64,000 nucleotides of DNA from Chitinophagales bacterium (GCA_041392475.1 JAWKLZ010000002.1:2240501-2304500), one strand, 5' to 3'; positions 55,538 to 64,000 are shown, counted from the first letter of the stretch. Numbers and translations: made by a program. Notes: generated from the sequence alone by a model not told the origin.

Positions 55538-56722
55538 ATGAGTTTGATTGGTGAAAAAATAAATATTTTTGAACATAATAATTCTTGTAGGATAGTTGTT
55601 GCGCCATTGAATTGGGGGCTTGGTCATGCAACTCGCTGTATGCCTATCATTAATGCCTTATTGCAGAAAGGAGTCACGGTAATTATTGCAAGTGACGGGC
55701 GAGCTCTGGCATTGTTGAGGGAGGAATATCCTACCTTACAATACATCGAATTACCTGCTTATGATATTCGATACAGTGGCCATGCACTGGGACTGGTGCC
55801 AACGATGCTCTGGCAAATCCCCAAAATTTTGAAGGCCATCAGAACAGAACAAAAAGCCATCCAGCAAATTGTTGAAATAGAAAAAGTAGATGCCATTATT
55901 TCGGACAATCGTTATGGTTGTTATTCACCTGCTATTCCTTCTGTTTTTGTAAGCCACCAACTTTTTTTGAAGATGCCTTTTTTTCTTCAATTTTTGGAAC
56001 CAATGGTTGCCAAAACCCAAATGCGTTTTATTCGTCCTTTTAATCATTGCTGGATTCCTGATTTTTCTCAAAAAGACCAAAGTTTGAGTGGTGATTTGGC
56101 ACACAAAGAACCTTTAGCTCATGATCGGTTTCGTTTTGTAGGTGCACTTTCGAGGATGCGAAGACAAGTGGAGGAAAAGTTTGTGAATAGAGAGGAGGAT
56201 AGGGGGGAGATTGGTTCTTTTTTGAAGGAACGTTATGATATTGTTGCAGTATTGTCTGGACCTGAACCACAGCGCACGGTTTTTGAAGAAATGCTGCAAC
56301 AGCAAGTGTTTCAAACAGATTTGGATGTATTGATAGTAAGAGGTGTGACAGAAAAGCAATCTTTACAGTTTTTGACTGATAGAGTGCAAGCTGTCAATTA
56401 TTTAGCTGCAAAGGAGTTGAATTGGGTATTGTTGGCAGCTGATGTAGTGATAGCAAGGTCGGGTTATAGTACGATTATGGACTTGGCTGCTTTGGGTAAA
56501 AAGGCGATTTTGATTCCTACGCCAGGGCAAACTGAGCAAAGTTATCTATCAGCGTATTTTCAATCGAAGGGTGTTTTTTACTGCACTTCTCAGTCCAAAT
56601 TTGACTTGAAAACAGCATTGAAGGAAGTGGAAAATTATTCGGGTTTTGGTTTTGAAGTAGCAAAAAATCATTTATTGGAGGATACGATTGAAAATTTGTT
56701 AAAAAACAAAACCCCTCACTAA
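55538..56722 (+). CDS. GT28/MurG-like glycosyltransferase
   Basis: 394 residues with a GT-B fold. The N-terminal domain has the glycine-rich loop NWGLGHATRCMPIINALLQK, which matches MurG/GT28-type nucleotide-sugar enzymes. The C-terminal donor-binding part has LNWVLLAADVVIARSGYSTIMDL (split here as LLAADVVIARSGYSTIMDLA) and ILIPTPGQTEQSYLSAYF. The acceptor is not known. It is shorter than the conserved MurG core pattern would predict for lipid II synthesis and no mur genes surround it, so it is more likely an envelope glycan or glycolipid enzyme. The stop lies inside a terminator hairpin. It is monocistronic. Confidence 0.8.
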   Translation: MSLIGEKINIFEHNNSCRIVVAPLNWGLGHATRCMPIINALLQKGVTVIIASDGRALALLREEYPTLQYIELPAYDIRYSGHALGLVPTMLWQIPKILKAIRTEQKAIQQIVEIEKVDAIISDNRYGCYSPAIPSVFVSHQLFLKMPFFLQFLEPMVAKTQMRFIRPFNHCWIPDFSQKDQSLSGDLAHKEPLAHDRFRFVGALSRMRRQVEEKFVNREEDRGEIGSFLKERYDIVAVLSGPEPQRTVFEEMLQQQVFQTDLDVLIVRGVTEKQSLQFLTDRVQAVNYLAAKELNWVLLAADVVIARSGYSTIMDLAALGKKAILIPTPGQTEQSYLSAYFQSKGVFYCTSQSKFDLKTALKEVENYSGFGFEVAKNHLLEDTIENLLKNKTPH

Positions 56723-56742
56723 CGTAGGTTAGCAAGGGGTTT
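56709..56742. terminator. Bidirectional terminator between convergent genes
   Basis: Stem AAACCCCTcaCTAAC / GTTAGcaAGGGGTTT (13 of 15 paired). It separates the glycosyltransferase gene from the convergent GEVED gene and overlaps the stop codon of the former. Confidence 0.7.
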
Positions 56743-56780
56743 GTTCATTTAATCTTTAATTTAAGTCTATTTGACTTTCC

Positions 56781-59486
56781 TTATTGGATGATGATTTGGC
56801 GGTTGCTGGTGAATTCACCATCGTTTACTTCCAAGATATAAGTTCCTGCAACCAATTGAGTGACATCCAAAACAGTGCTATTTTGACCTGTTCTTGCCTC
56901 TTTTGTTTCTTGTTGCATCATTCTACCCATCATGTCGTAGATTGTAATAGTAGAAGTACCATCTTCTGCTGCAAAGTAGTCGATGTTGAGTACATCTGTT
57001 GCAGGCATTGGATAGATGTTTCGGATGTTCATGATTTCTACCAATGGTGAAGCAATTGCATCTTCGTCTTTCTCTTCGTTTTTAGAGCTGCCTGGGTTTA
57101 CTACATGAATAGTGTAGTCTTCTACCTCTCCGTAGCCAAAGTTTCCACAAGAATTGATGCCATGGTAGCCATATTTCATGGATACTCTCATGCGTGTATT
57201 GCCTGTTGCAGCACCTTGGGGAACAGTGACATGACCACTTTGACTGTTGTATCCATATCCTTTATAAACACGCTCTCCGTAATCATTGAAATCACCATCT
57301 TGGTTCCAGTCAATCCATACTCTCCATTTCTCGATGTATTGTTTACCGCTAAACGCAGGTGACATGTGCAAGTTGTATGTTTGACCATGCAATACGTCAG
57401 TAGACATTGAAGTATAATTGCCATACCCCCCATTGTTGCCACTTGTATTGTTGATAGAGCCAAATTGAACGCTTGCGATGTGTTCATATTTAGTAGAATT
57501 TCCTTTTGAGGTGCAATAGCCATCTACTTGGCCACCAGGTTGTCCACCTACTTGACCTCCTGTGATATTCACTGTATAATCTTCTACTTCACCGTATCCA
57601 AAATCTTGACAAGTGCTTGGGTAATATCCATATTTCATAGATACTCTCATTCTGGTTTCACCTGTTGCAGCAGAGTTAGGGATGTTGAAGTAACCTGTTT
57701 TTTCATAGTAGCTACCACCTTGATATACTTCCTCGCCGTAATCGTCGAAGTCACCATCTTGGTTGAAGTCAATCCATACTTTCCATCTTTCATAGTAGGC
57801 ATAACCTTTAAACCCTGGTTTCAAAGAGATAGAATAGTTGTTACCTCGTGTCAAATCTGTGCTTTGGTCTGTGTAATTTCCATATCCATGATCATCTCCA
57901 CTGTAATTGTAAATGTCACCCAATGATACACGCTTGATGTATTCATATTGTGTGCTGTTGCCTTTTGAGGAACAGTAAGCAGCATCTTCTCCTACAGTCA
58001 CTGTGAGAGTCTCGGTTGTAGATCCGCAAGGGTCACTGTCAGAAACTTCAACAGTGTAAGTGCCTGCTGCAATTCCTGTCAAATCTTTGCTTGTTGATCC
58101 ATTGTTCCAAGAGAAAGAATAAGGAGGAATTGCTCCTGATACGGTCAAGTTAATGCTACCCGTAGAACCATTGTAAGTAGAATTGACAGTTGTTGCATTT
58201 ACACCCAAGTCTGGTGATGTTGTATATACTGTTCCAAAACCGCCAAGAATGGTACCGAGAAAGATATTATTAACAGAGTTGTCAAATATGACTCCATTGT
58301 TGATAGTGAGAAGACCAGGATTAGAGTTGCCCAAGTTGCCTACTATCAATTTGCCACTATTAGTAAAGCTCATACCACCACCATTCTCAAATCTATCGGC
58401 TGCAATCGTTGCACAAGCCTCATTTCTTAGGTTTGCTGTATTGATAAATGTATTTGCTTCAATGTTTCCGCCATATTGATTGACAAAATCACCGCCAAAG
58501 CTGAATACATCGTTGGCTACGATGTCCCCTTTATTGGTCATCACACCAGAACCGAAGTTTTGGAATGCTCCTGTAAGATTCAATGAACCTTCATTGAGGA
58601 ATGTTCCTGTATTTTTAAGATCTACGGTCAAGATAACCGTCAATGACCCTAAGTTGTGGAAAGTACCTCCAACGCCTCCTGTGTTGAGTAATGTTACAGT
58701 AGCAACACCTCTTTGTTTGTTCAAGAACAAGCCATAATTGGTCATTTCTTCTGTAGTGATAATCGCATCGTCTTCGTTGGTGAAAGTATGACCTGCGGCG
58801 TTAATTAAGTGGTCGCTGACATTGATCTCTCCTCTGTTACTCAAGGCATTTACGTTTGTCCAAACACCCGTCACATTCATTTCACCATCATTGATGGTAG
58901 GGCCAGAAGTTCCTAAGTCTGTGTTTGTTGTGAAAATAGCACCTGCCTCATTGGTTAGGCTACCAAAACCGCTGAAGGCGTTTGTGTTAGTTGTACCACC
59001 ATTGGTAAAGGAAGCATTACCCAAATTGCTGAAATTGTCAAGAACAGTCAATGTACCATTGTTTACAAATGCACCCGCATTGCTAACGGTCTGAATAGTT
59101 GCAGTTCCGTTATTCACCATATTGGAAGGAGCATAATAAATGATTGTGCTATTGACGGTAAAACTTCCTTCAATAGTAATTGAGCCTGATACATTGGAGT
59201 TTCCGTTGATGGTTAGGCTACCATTTGTGGTGACACTTAGTTCTGCATTGGGTTGAACGTTTAATACTCCTGTGGTAATGTTCGATGCAATAACAGGATA
59301 ATTAGCTGCATTGTTAGGACTAATACTCACATTGGCACCAGAAACTGGTACTTGTAGGACATCCCAATTCAAAGGATCATTCCAATCGCCTGCTGCACCA
59401 TTTCCGCTCCAATTTTGGGCAGAAACGAATAAAGAAGAAAGACTAAAAACTAAAAGAAATACTAACTGGTGTGGTTTAAAGAGCAT
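56781..59486 (-). CDS. T9SS-secreted protein with two GEVED domains
   Basis: About 901 residues from the ATG at 59486, which gives the signal peptide MLFKPHQLVFLLVFSLSSLF. An ATG 20 codons upstream is in frame but not needed. The first ~420 residues are repetitive beta-strand turns (ANTFINTANLRNEA, VNALSNRGEINVSDHL) like a beta-helix or solenoid of the adhesin type. A SprB-like segment follows (PPYSFSWNNGSTSKDLTGIA). Two GEVED domains come next (CSSKGNSTQYEYIKRVSLGD.., CTSKGNSTKYEHIASVQFGS..), each with a D-x-N-x-D-G-D-F-x-D-x-GE calcium site (DFNQDGDFDDYGEEV, DWNQDGDFNDYGERV) and GYGEVEDYT. The C-terminal sorting domain is NIYPMPATDVLNIDY to NRQIIIQ. It is a probable calcium-dependent surface adhesin or matrix protein (inference). 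Confidence 0.88.
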   Translation of the reverse strand: MLFKPHQLVFLLVFSLSSLFVSAQNWSGNGAAGDWNDPLNWDVLQVPVSGANVSISPNNAANYPVIASNITTGVLNVQPNAELSVTTNGSLTINGNSNVSGSITIEGSFTVNSTIIYYAPSNMVNNGTATIQTVSNAGAFVNNGTLTVLDNFSNLGNASFTNGGTTNTNAFSGFGSLTNEAGAIFTTNTDLGTSGPTINDGEMNVTGVWTNVNALSNRGEINVSDHLINAAGHTFTNEDDAIITTEEMTNYGLFLNKQRGVATVTLLNTGGVGGTFHNLGSLTVILTVDLKNTGTFLNEGSLNLTGAFQNFGSGVMTNKGDIVANDVFSFGGDFVNQYGGNIEANTFINTANLRNEACATIAADRFENGGGMSFTNSGKLIVGNLGNSNPGLLTINNGVIFDNSVNNIFLGTILGGFGTVYTTSPDLGVNATTVNSTYNGSTGSINLTVSGAIPPYSFSWNNGSTSKDLTGIAAGTYTVEVSDSDPCGSTTETLTVTVGEDAAYCSSKGNSTQYEYIKRVSLGDIYNYSGDDHGYGNYTDQSTDLTRGNNYSISLKPGFKGYAYYERWKVWIDFNQDGDFDDYGEEVYQGGSYYEKTGYFNIPNSAATGETRMRVSMKYGYYPSTCQDFGYGEVEDYTVNITGGQVGGQPGGQVDGYCTSKGNSTKYEHIASVQFGSINNTSGNNGGYGNYTSMSTDVLHGQTYNLHMSPAFSGKQYIEKWRVWIDWNQDGDFNDYGERVYKGYGYNSQSGHVTVPQGAATGNTRMRVSMKYGYHGINSCGNFGYGEVEDYTIHVVNPGSSKNEEKDEDAIASPLVEIMNIRNIYPMPATDVLNIDYFAAEDGTSTITIYDMMGRMMQQETKEARTGQNSTVLDVTQLVAGTYILEVNDGEFTSNRQIIIQ

Positions 59487-59760
59487 AGTTGAAGTTGTGG
59501 GAAGGACAGACTTCGTCCATTCGCCAAAATGTAATTTGTTTCTCATGGCAAAAATTTAAGATTTATGATAAAATTTAATAGTCACTTAAAATGAAATGTA
59601 AGGGGAAATTTGTGGGCTTGAATCAATACAAAATGATTGCAGTAGAGAGCAAGCATACTTGCATTGGTTGGCTTCAAATAATTGCCACTTACAAAAAGTA
59701 TTTGGTGAAGGGGATTGAGGAGTATTTGGATGTTTGGGCTAAAATGTAATAAAAACGGGG

Positions 59761-60012
59761 ATGTTAATTTCAAGAACTATTAAGACAAATTTATTGCCAC
59801 TTTTGGAATATGTTGCATTTTTAGCCAATTTTTGGGGTAAACTAGATGAAGTTGAAGTAGTGAAAGACAAACTTTTTTTTGCTGCTTGCTTTAATAATAG
59901 TATTGTATTTCAGGAAATTATGTCTTATTTAGGTAATTGGTTGAAGAAAAATAAAAAGAGAATTGAAATTGAAATTCAGTTTTGGACTGCAATGGTTCAG
60001 GATGGAGATTGA
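59761..60012 (+). CDS. Short open frame, unknown
   Basis: 83 codons from an ATG at 59761 (MLISRTIKTNLLPLLEYVAF, later SYLGNWLKKNKKRIEIEIQF), overlapping the 3' end of the GGGP synthase by 16 bp on the opposite strand. The sequence is balanced and could be a small helical protein, but nothing identifies a family. It may equally be chance coding in an AT-rich spacer. Confidence 0.3.
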   Translation: MLISRTIKTNLLPLLEYVAFLANFWGKLDEVEVVKDKLFFAACFNNSIVFQEIMSYLGNWLKKNKKRIEIEIQFWTAMVQDGD

Positions 60013-60770
60013 ATTGCAGATCTACTAACTGAGTGGACACTTGCCGCCATTTCTTCAATCAATGTGGGGTCTGTTTCCAAAGCATTTCCGACAACAATCA
60101 AATCAGCTCCTGCCATACAACTGTTTTTGGCCAATTCGGGAGTGCGGATTCCTCCACCTACTATCAAAGGCACTTCAATTTGACTGCTGACAGCTCGGAT
60201 CATTTTTTCGGAAACAGGCATAATGGCACCACTTCCTGAATCGAGATAGATGATTTTCATACCCAACATTTGACCTGCTAATGCAGTAGCAACGGCAATA
60301 GAGGGTTTGTTGGCAGGAATAGGACTGCTGTTGCTGATATATGAAACCGTGGTCGGTGCGCCACCATCAATCAACATATAGGCCGTCGACATCACTTCAA
60401 TGTCCATTTTGTGTAAAATAGGTGCAGAAACTACATGGTGTCCAATTAACAATTCGGGATTGCGACCCGAAATGAGCGATAAGAAAAATAGGGCATCCGC
60501 TTCGCCATTGATTTGAAGTGGGCTACCAGGAAAAATAATTACGGGAATATTGCAGCTATTTTTGATCAGTTTTATCCAACGAGATAAGCTATTGTCCAGC
60601 ACCAAACTTCCGCCTACAAAGAAGTAATCTACGCCTGCATCTACGGCATGACGTACCATTCGTTCCACCTTTTTTTGATTCACCTTGTCCGGATCAATCA
60701 AGGCAGCTATTTTTTTGCGACCCTGCTGTTTGCCTGTTGTCAAACTGTTATATACCAGCTCTGCTCTCAT
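59997..60770 (-). CDS. Geranylgeranylglyceryl/heptaprenylglyceryl phosphate synthase-like (GGGPS/PcrB family)
   Basis: A 257-residue TIM-barrel enzyme of the family that makes the ether bond between sn-glycerol-1-phosphate and a polyprenyl chain, the first committed step of archaeal-type lipids. Signatures are AALIDPDKVNQKKVE near the N-terminus, DYFFVGGSLVLDNSL, ADALFFLSLISGRNPELLIG, IYLDSGSGAI (phosphate loop), and PLIVGGGIRTPE with AGADLIVVGNALE. The P-loop-like glycines and acidic residues are intact. Group II homologues occur in many Bacteroidota, where their product is debated. The -7 box at 60785-60792 lies next to the start and gives a very short leader. It lies just downstream of the sigma/anti-sigma fusion on the same strand. 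Confidence 0.85.
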   Translation of the reverse strand: MRAELVYNSLTTGKQQGRKKIAALIDPDKVNQKKVERMVRHAVDAGVDYFFVGGSLVLDNSLSRWIKLIKNSCNIPVIIFPGSPLQINGEADALFFLSLISGRNPELLIGHHVVSAPILHKMDIEVMSTAYMLIDGGAPTTVSYISNSSPIPANKPSIAVATALAGQMLGMKIIYLDSGSGAIMPVSEKMIRAVSSQIEVPLIVGGGIRTPELAKNSCMAGADLIVVGNALETDPTLIEEMAASVHSVSRSAIQSPS

Positions 60771-60784
60771 ATAAACGGTTTTGA

Positions 60785-60792
60785 CAAAAGTA
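60785..60792 (-). promoter_or_regulatory. -7 box for the GGGP synthase
   Basis: TACTTTTG on the minus strand, a perfect TAnnTTTG, with an ATTG (one mismatch to TTTG) 20 nt upstream. It is 14 bp from the start codon, so the leader would be very short. Confidence 0.45.
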
Positions 60793-60827
60793 CGCTTTTT
60801 TTAGGCACTTTTCAATTTTCGATTTTT

Positions 60828-61835
60828 CTAAATCTCGATTACCTCCAGTTCCGGCGATGGCGAAAAAGCATTGTTGGTAATCAGAATATTTTGTTCCTTG
60901 ATGTCTAAATGACAGATAAAAGGTTTTTCTTGTTGTTTGTCGATAGTCGAACAAGGTAAAAATTTTACCATATTATTTTCAGTTCTTCGGTTGGAGTCTG
61001 AGTCGGATGTTTTTTCTTCAATTTGAACAGCTACCTCTGCCAGCGAAGTTATTTTGGGTGCGTTTGCAGCATACAAAAAATAAGCTGCAATCAGCAAAAT
61101 GGGTAATAGGCTACACAAACCCATAAGTTTTCCCACTTTGTGTCGTTTATCTTTATCCCTCGTGGCTTTGCTGTGCTGAAAAATAGGCGCAAACTTAGCA
61201 AGATGTGAAGGCACATTTTTGGTGGAGGTGAAAAACTGCTCCAATGTTTTTTCTTCTTCAATAGTTGTGCTGGCTTCCCAATATTTGTGTAGTAATTGTT
61301 CTATCTCTTGGTATTTTGCTTGCATAAATGCTTCTTTTTCCATGATTAATTTCATTTTTTTGCGAATTCTGGCAACCTGCCCCGTTGCACTGCCAACGCT
61401 AATGCCCAATTCTTCTGCAATCTGTTCGTATTTGTATCCTTTCGCCCTCATCCACATCATTTGTTGCCCACGTTCATCCGAATTTTTGGCAATCAGTTTT
61501 TCTATTTCTTCCACTTTTTCCTTGTCTTCCAGTCGCTTGTAGGGGTTCATGGAAATTTTGGTCGTTGCAAATTCCCAATAAGCGTCGAAGGTTTTTTGAA
61601 TGACTTTTTTCTTTCGTAGTATGTCAATTGCACTCCTTTGAAGAATGGTTTTGCAGAGAGCTTTCCAATCTCCTTGAGTAGCCAACTCTTTTTCGTAGCG
61701 CATCATTTTGATGTATGTTTCCTGTACGGCATCATCAGCTAAATGACTGCATCTCAATATTCTGGTAGCTTTGTTGTGCAACTCTGAGCGTAGGTGAGGA
61801 TCTGCAAAAAGGTCAAAGTGTTGTTCATTAGGCAT
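60828..61835 (-). CDS. Sigma-70 (ECF-like) factor fused to an anti-sigma-like membrane module
   Basis: 335 residues from the ATG at 61835. Residues about 11-80 form sigma region 2 (SHLADDAVQETYIKMMRYEK, ..KALCKTILQRSAIDILRKKK). Residues about 110-163 form region 4 (MRAKGYKYEQIAEELGISVG, SATGQVARIRKKMK). Residues about 176-215 resemble the N-terminus of Bacteroidota anti-sigma factors (IEQLLHKYWEASTTIEEEKT). Residues 237-257 are a membrane helix (KLMGLCSLLPILLIAAYFLY), and the rest is a periplasmic tail. Normally these are two adjacent genes; here they are one uninterrupted frame. The tethered sigma factor would need proteolytic release or another form of regulation. It is probably unlinked in transcription from the GGGPS gene, which has its own promoter. 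Confidence 0.8.
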   Translation of the reverse strand: MPNEQHFDLFADPHLRSELHNKATRILRCSHLADDAVQETYIKMMRYEKELATQGDWKALCKTILQRSAIDILRKKKVIQKTFDAYWEFATTKISMNPYKRLEDKEKVEEIEKLIAKNSDERGQQMMWMRAKGYKYEQIAEELGISVGSATGQVARIRKKMKLIMEKEAFMQAKYQEIEQLLHKYWEASTTIEEEKTLEQFFTSTKNVPSHLAKFAPIFQHSKATRDKDKRHKVGKLMGLCSLLPILLIAAYFLYAANAPKITSLAEVAVQIEEKTSDSDSNRRTENNMVKFLPCSTIDKQQEKPFICHLDIKEQNILITNNAFSPSPELEVIEI

Positions 61836-61972
61836 AACGGCGAAAATTGTATGGAGGTGGAGAATAGCAATGTACCTACTTATAAGAACGGTTGTAGTCT
61901 GGAAAATGCTACAATTGAAGGGAAAAAAATGAAAATTTTTGGTGGAATAGAGAGGTCTTGGATGCAATAAAA

Positions 61973-62007
61973 AAGACGCAAGATACAGGATAAAAATCTT
62001 GCGTCTT
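61973..62007 (-). terminator. Rho-independent terminator after the haem peroxidase gene
   Basis: 12-bp perfect stem AAGACGCAAGAT / ATCTTGCGTCTT with an 11-nt loop, followed on the minus strand by TTTTATTGC, 26 bp past the peroxidase stop. Confidence 0.8.
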
Positions 62008-62032
62008 ACGTCTAAAGTCTTTCATCTTAGGT

Positions 62033-64000
62033 CTAATGCACCACCAACTTTTCTGTCAATTGCCCACTGTTGGTTGTCACCGCTAAAATGTAAATTCCAC
62101 TTGGAATATTCTCCAATTGAAGGGACTGACTGTAAGTGCCACTCCAATCATATTCCTGTGTTCGATACACCACATTGCCATTTAAACCCACCAATTCTAC
62201 CTGCAAATCAGTTGTTTCTGCAATGGTAAAGCCAATTTGAAAAACACCATTGTTTGGATTGGGAAAAACTTGTAGTTTGGAGATGTTTTCCTGCAATGCA
62301 AAACCTGTTTTGTTTCCTCCAAATCCATTAGCGGTACTTCTTCCCAAGCCTCTATGTGGTCTGCCACCACCATTGCCACCACCGTCATTGTTGCAGCCTC
62401 TCGCAAAAAACACATTGTCTGCAATATTGACTACTTCTGAATTTCTAACAATAATGTCCGAAAGCCTTGTCCTTCGGATGTCTTGTCGTTCGTTGTTGGT
62501 CAATTTCTTATCGTATTCGTAGTAGAACGCATCTCCATCCCGCAATCTTTCAAATTGCGATTTCAAAATGGCGTGTAAGGTAGGTCCAACCGAACTATTT
62601 CGGAGTTTGTCTTCTGCTAACAAACCTACCCAAGCGTCAATGTTTTCAATGTCTTTGATATAGGCATTGCTCAGTGCGGTACTCAGTGCATGGTTTTTGG
62701 TTATGTCACGAAATTTGTTTGCTCGTTTTCCAGTGTATTGTTTTCGGATGCTGTTGTAGTCGGGTAATCCGTGGTCACGACCTCTTTGGATGTTGAGAGA
62801 TGCCAAGTCCAACCCAAAAACGACTTCCGCCGTTGGATCTCCAAACAAGAAATTGCGAAGATTGTCAATGATTTGTAAATCTACAGCTTCTTGTACTTGC
62901 ACCGACAAACCCTTCAAAAGTGGGTCGAGGCCGTAAGTTTTCACCACATCCGGATTGAAGAAACCTTCCAACAAAGAAACCGAACCGTCTTCAATGTCTT
63001 CACATTGATTGTCCAAAAGCAGCAATTCTTCTGTTACCATTGTATGCCCCAAGCGATAAGCCGCTGTTGCAAAAAGGTTAGAAATATCTGGCTGAACATG
63101 TGGTCTATAGTTTTGGTAAGGAGTCAATTGAATGCCCAAAGCAGGCAGAAATTCACGGTAGGTAATAGCCTGAAGATAAGCCCCCACTCTCTTTCTTGCT
63201 ATTTGGTACATTTCTTCGTCATCGTTCATTCCGTTTTGCTTCAATTGTTTGCAAATACGGTTGTGTTCTCTGACAAATAAGGTGTGCAGAACGGTCAAGC
63301 CAGGTTGTTCATTGGCTCTAACATCCCCTGCCACGAAAACCTTGTTGGTACCGCCACCGTCTCCTGCCATGCTCGGAGCGTTTTCATCCATATTGCTTTC
63401 ATGTTCACCATCTATGGTATTGAAGGGAAGCAAATCACCCGTTGACGTTTTTAGTTTTCCGTCCACAAAAGTTCGCAGCCAATCGGCTCGTGTTTGCTCT
63501 GAACCATAGACATTGGAGGCATCTATCCAAGAGGTAATCAAATTGGTCTGTTGTCGGAAGTTCGTTTCACCTGTTCCTTCGTGAATTTCGGAACGAAAGA
63601 ACGGAATACTGGCAGTAAATAAGGGTTCATCTTCGGGCATTTGGACGGGTTCATATTCTGTTTCACCTTCGGGAGTTAGGTCTATGTCGTGGTCTATAAA
63701 CTGCCCCCAAGTAAAAACAAAAGAACTTAGATTTCGAAGGCTCGGCGTACTTTCTGATTGTGCTACGACATAATTGGAGATAGCTCTTGGACTCAATCGG
63801 TCACTTCCCGCCATGTCGTTCCAAGTATCAGGATAGCTATAATCAGTGGTCATTGTTCGCATGAGTTGGATGTCTGTTGCGCCCCATTCCGTATTTGCTG
63901 GATTGTTGCATGTGCCATCAATGGTTCGGTAAGGAGAATTTTCGCAAGTTAAAGCCTTGTTATTGGTGCGAGGAATGTGCATAAAGGATTGAAGTTCGGT
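62033..64000 (-). CDS. Animal-type haem peroxidase with T9SS sorting domain (partial, 5' end outside)
   Basis: The frame is open to the window edge and lacks the signal peptide, so the start lies beyond 64000; the ATG at 63982 is internal. The translation has all hallmarks of the animal haem peroxidase superfamily: distal-side FVFTWGQFIDHDIDLTP with distal His and calcium-binding Asp, R in VGAYLQAITYREFLPALG, proximal His in AAYRLGHTMVTEELLLLD, and NIQRGRDHGLPDYNSIR. The C-terminal 75 residues are a T9SS sorting domain (LQVFPNPNNGVFQIGF, ending GQLTEKLVVH), so it is exported to the surface. It could oxidise halides or organic substrates, with either defensive or matrix-cross-linking roles (inference). 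Confidence 0.88.
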   Translation of the reverse strand, partial: TELQSFMHIPRTNNKALTCENSPYRTIDGTCNNPANTEWGATDIQLMRTMTTDYSYPDTWNDMAGSDRLSPRAISNYVVAQSESTPSLRNLSSFVFTWGQFIDHDIDLTPEGETEYEPVQMPEDEPLFTASIPFFRSEIHEGTGETNFRQQTNLITSWIDASNVYGSEQTRADWLRTFVDGKLKTSTGDLLPFNTIDGEHESNMDENAPSMAGDGGGTNKVFVAGDVRANEQPGLTVLHTLFVREHNRICKQLKQNGMNDDEEMYQIARKRVGAYLQAITYREFLPALGIQLTPYQNYRPHVQPDISNLFATAAYRLGHTMVTEELLLLDNQCEDIEDGSVSLLEGFFNPDVVKTYGLDPLLKGLSVQVQEAVDLQIIDNLRNFLFGDPTAEVVFGLDLASLNIQRGRDHGLPDYNSIRKQYTGKRANKFRDITKNHALSTALSNAYIKDIENIDAWVGLLAEDKLRNSSVGPTLHAILKSQFERLRDGDAFYYEYDKKLTNNERQDIRRTRLSDIIVRNSEVVNIADNVFFARGCNNDGGGNGGGRPHRGLGRSTANGFGGNKTGFALQENISKLQVFPNPNNGVFQIGFTIAETTDLQVELVGLNGNVVYRTQEYDWSGTYSQSLQLENIPSGIYILAVTTNSGQLTEKLVVH

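Noticed and set aside
1..64000. tRNA, rRNA, CRISPR array or riboswitch
   Set aside because: None was visible. The short hairpins between genes are terminator-like or repeat-like and no cloverleaf or direct-repeat array was found; a covariance-model search would be decisive.

Overview
The window comes from an AT-rich chromosome of the phylum Bacteroidota, probably a Saprospiraceae-like or Chitinophagales-like lineage (the phylum is well supported, the family is inference). Seven coding regions carry type IX secretion (T9SS) C-terminal sorting domains with the typical 'YPNP' entry. Genes generally lack Shine-Dalgarno sequences, several have a Bacteroidota-type -7 box (TAnnTTTG), and family markers such as TamL, DUF983, DUF6515, GEVED domains, LytTR regulators and a bacterial GGGP synthase fit this phylum. 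No tRNA, rRNA or CRISPR array was seen.

Layout. 1-6.9 kb: a zinc-ribbon peptidase start cut by the edge, a MITE-like repeat, an ankyrin protein, a glucosaminidase-LysM peptidoglycan hydrolase, aroE, and the outer-membrane assembly lipoprotein TamL with a small co-directional gene. 7.3-17 kb: a surface and secretion region with two EGF-like lipoproteins, a 1.28-kDa-residue-scale beta-helix T9SS protein whose start lies on a C8 tract, two paralogous T9SS repeat proteins with nearly identical DNA in their C-terminal cassettes, and a broken copy of the beta-helix protein's tail between them. 17-21 kb: a DUF6515 protein, an ABC exporter, and an IS630-type element whose transposase has an in-frame TGA. 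21-31 kb: a 1340-residue secreted coiled-coil protein, a LytTR response regulator, a TPR histidine kinase, a C-terminally truncated AAA-ATPase-like protein and an OmpA lipoprotein. 31-38 kb: an FAD oxidoreductase, a SPOR-like lipoprotein, a T9SS-exported GH10 xylanase, DUF983, a SulP transporter and a second MITE-like element. 38-46.5 kb: a VCBS/UnbV lipoprotein, a TPR-CHAT protease and a secreted/membrane gene pair. 46.6-49.1 kb: a tight three-gene operon of AAA ATPase, HNH nuclease and GNAT acetyltransferase, resembling Septu (PtuA/PtuB) with an added third gene. 49-54 kb: aconitase, a propeller-like protein, LpxH and a DUF6495-like protein. 54-55.4 kb: a GC-rich palindromic repeat next to a decayed IS4-type element. 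55.5-64 kb: a GT28-like glycosyltransferase, a GEVED-domain T9SS protein, a GGGP synthase, a sigma factor fused to an anti-sigma-like membrane module, and an animal-type haem peroxidase with a T9SS tail running off the edge.

The most system-like candidates are the ATPase-HNH-GNAT operon (46640-49106) and the one-polypeptide sigma/anti-sigma fusion (60828-61835). The TPR-CHAT protease stands without an obvious partner. The surface-protein region at 9-17 kb shows signs of phase variation and cassette homogenisation.
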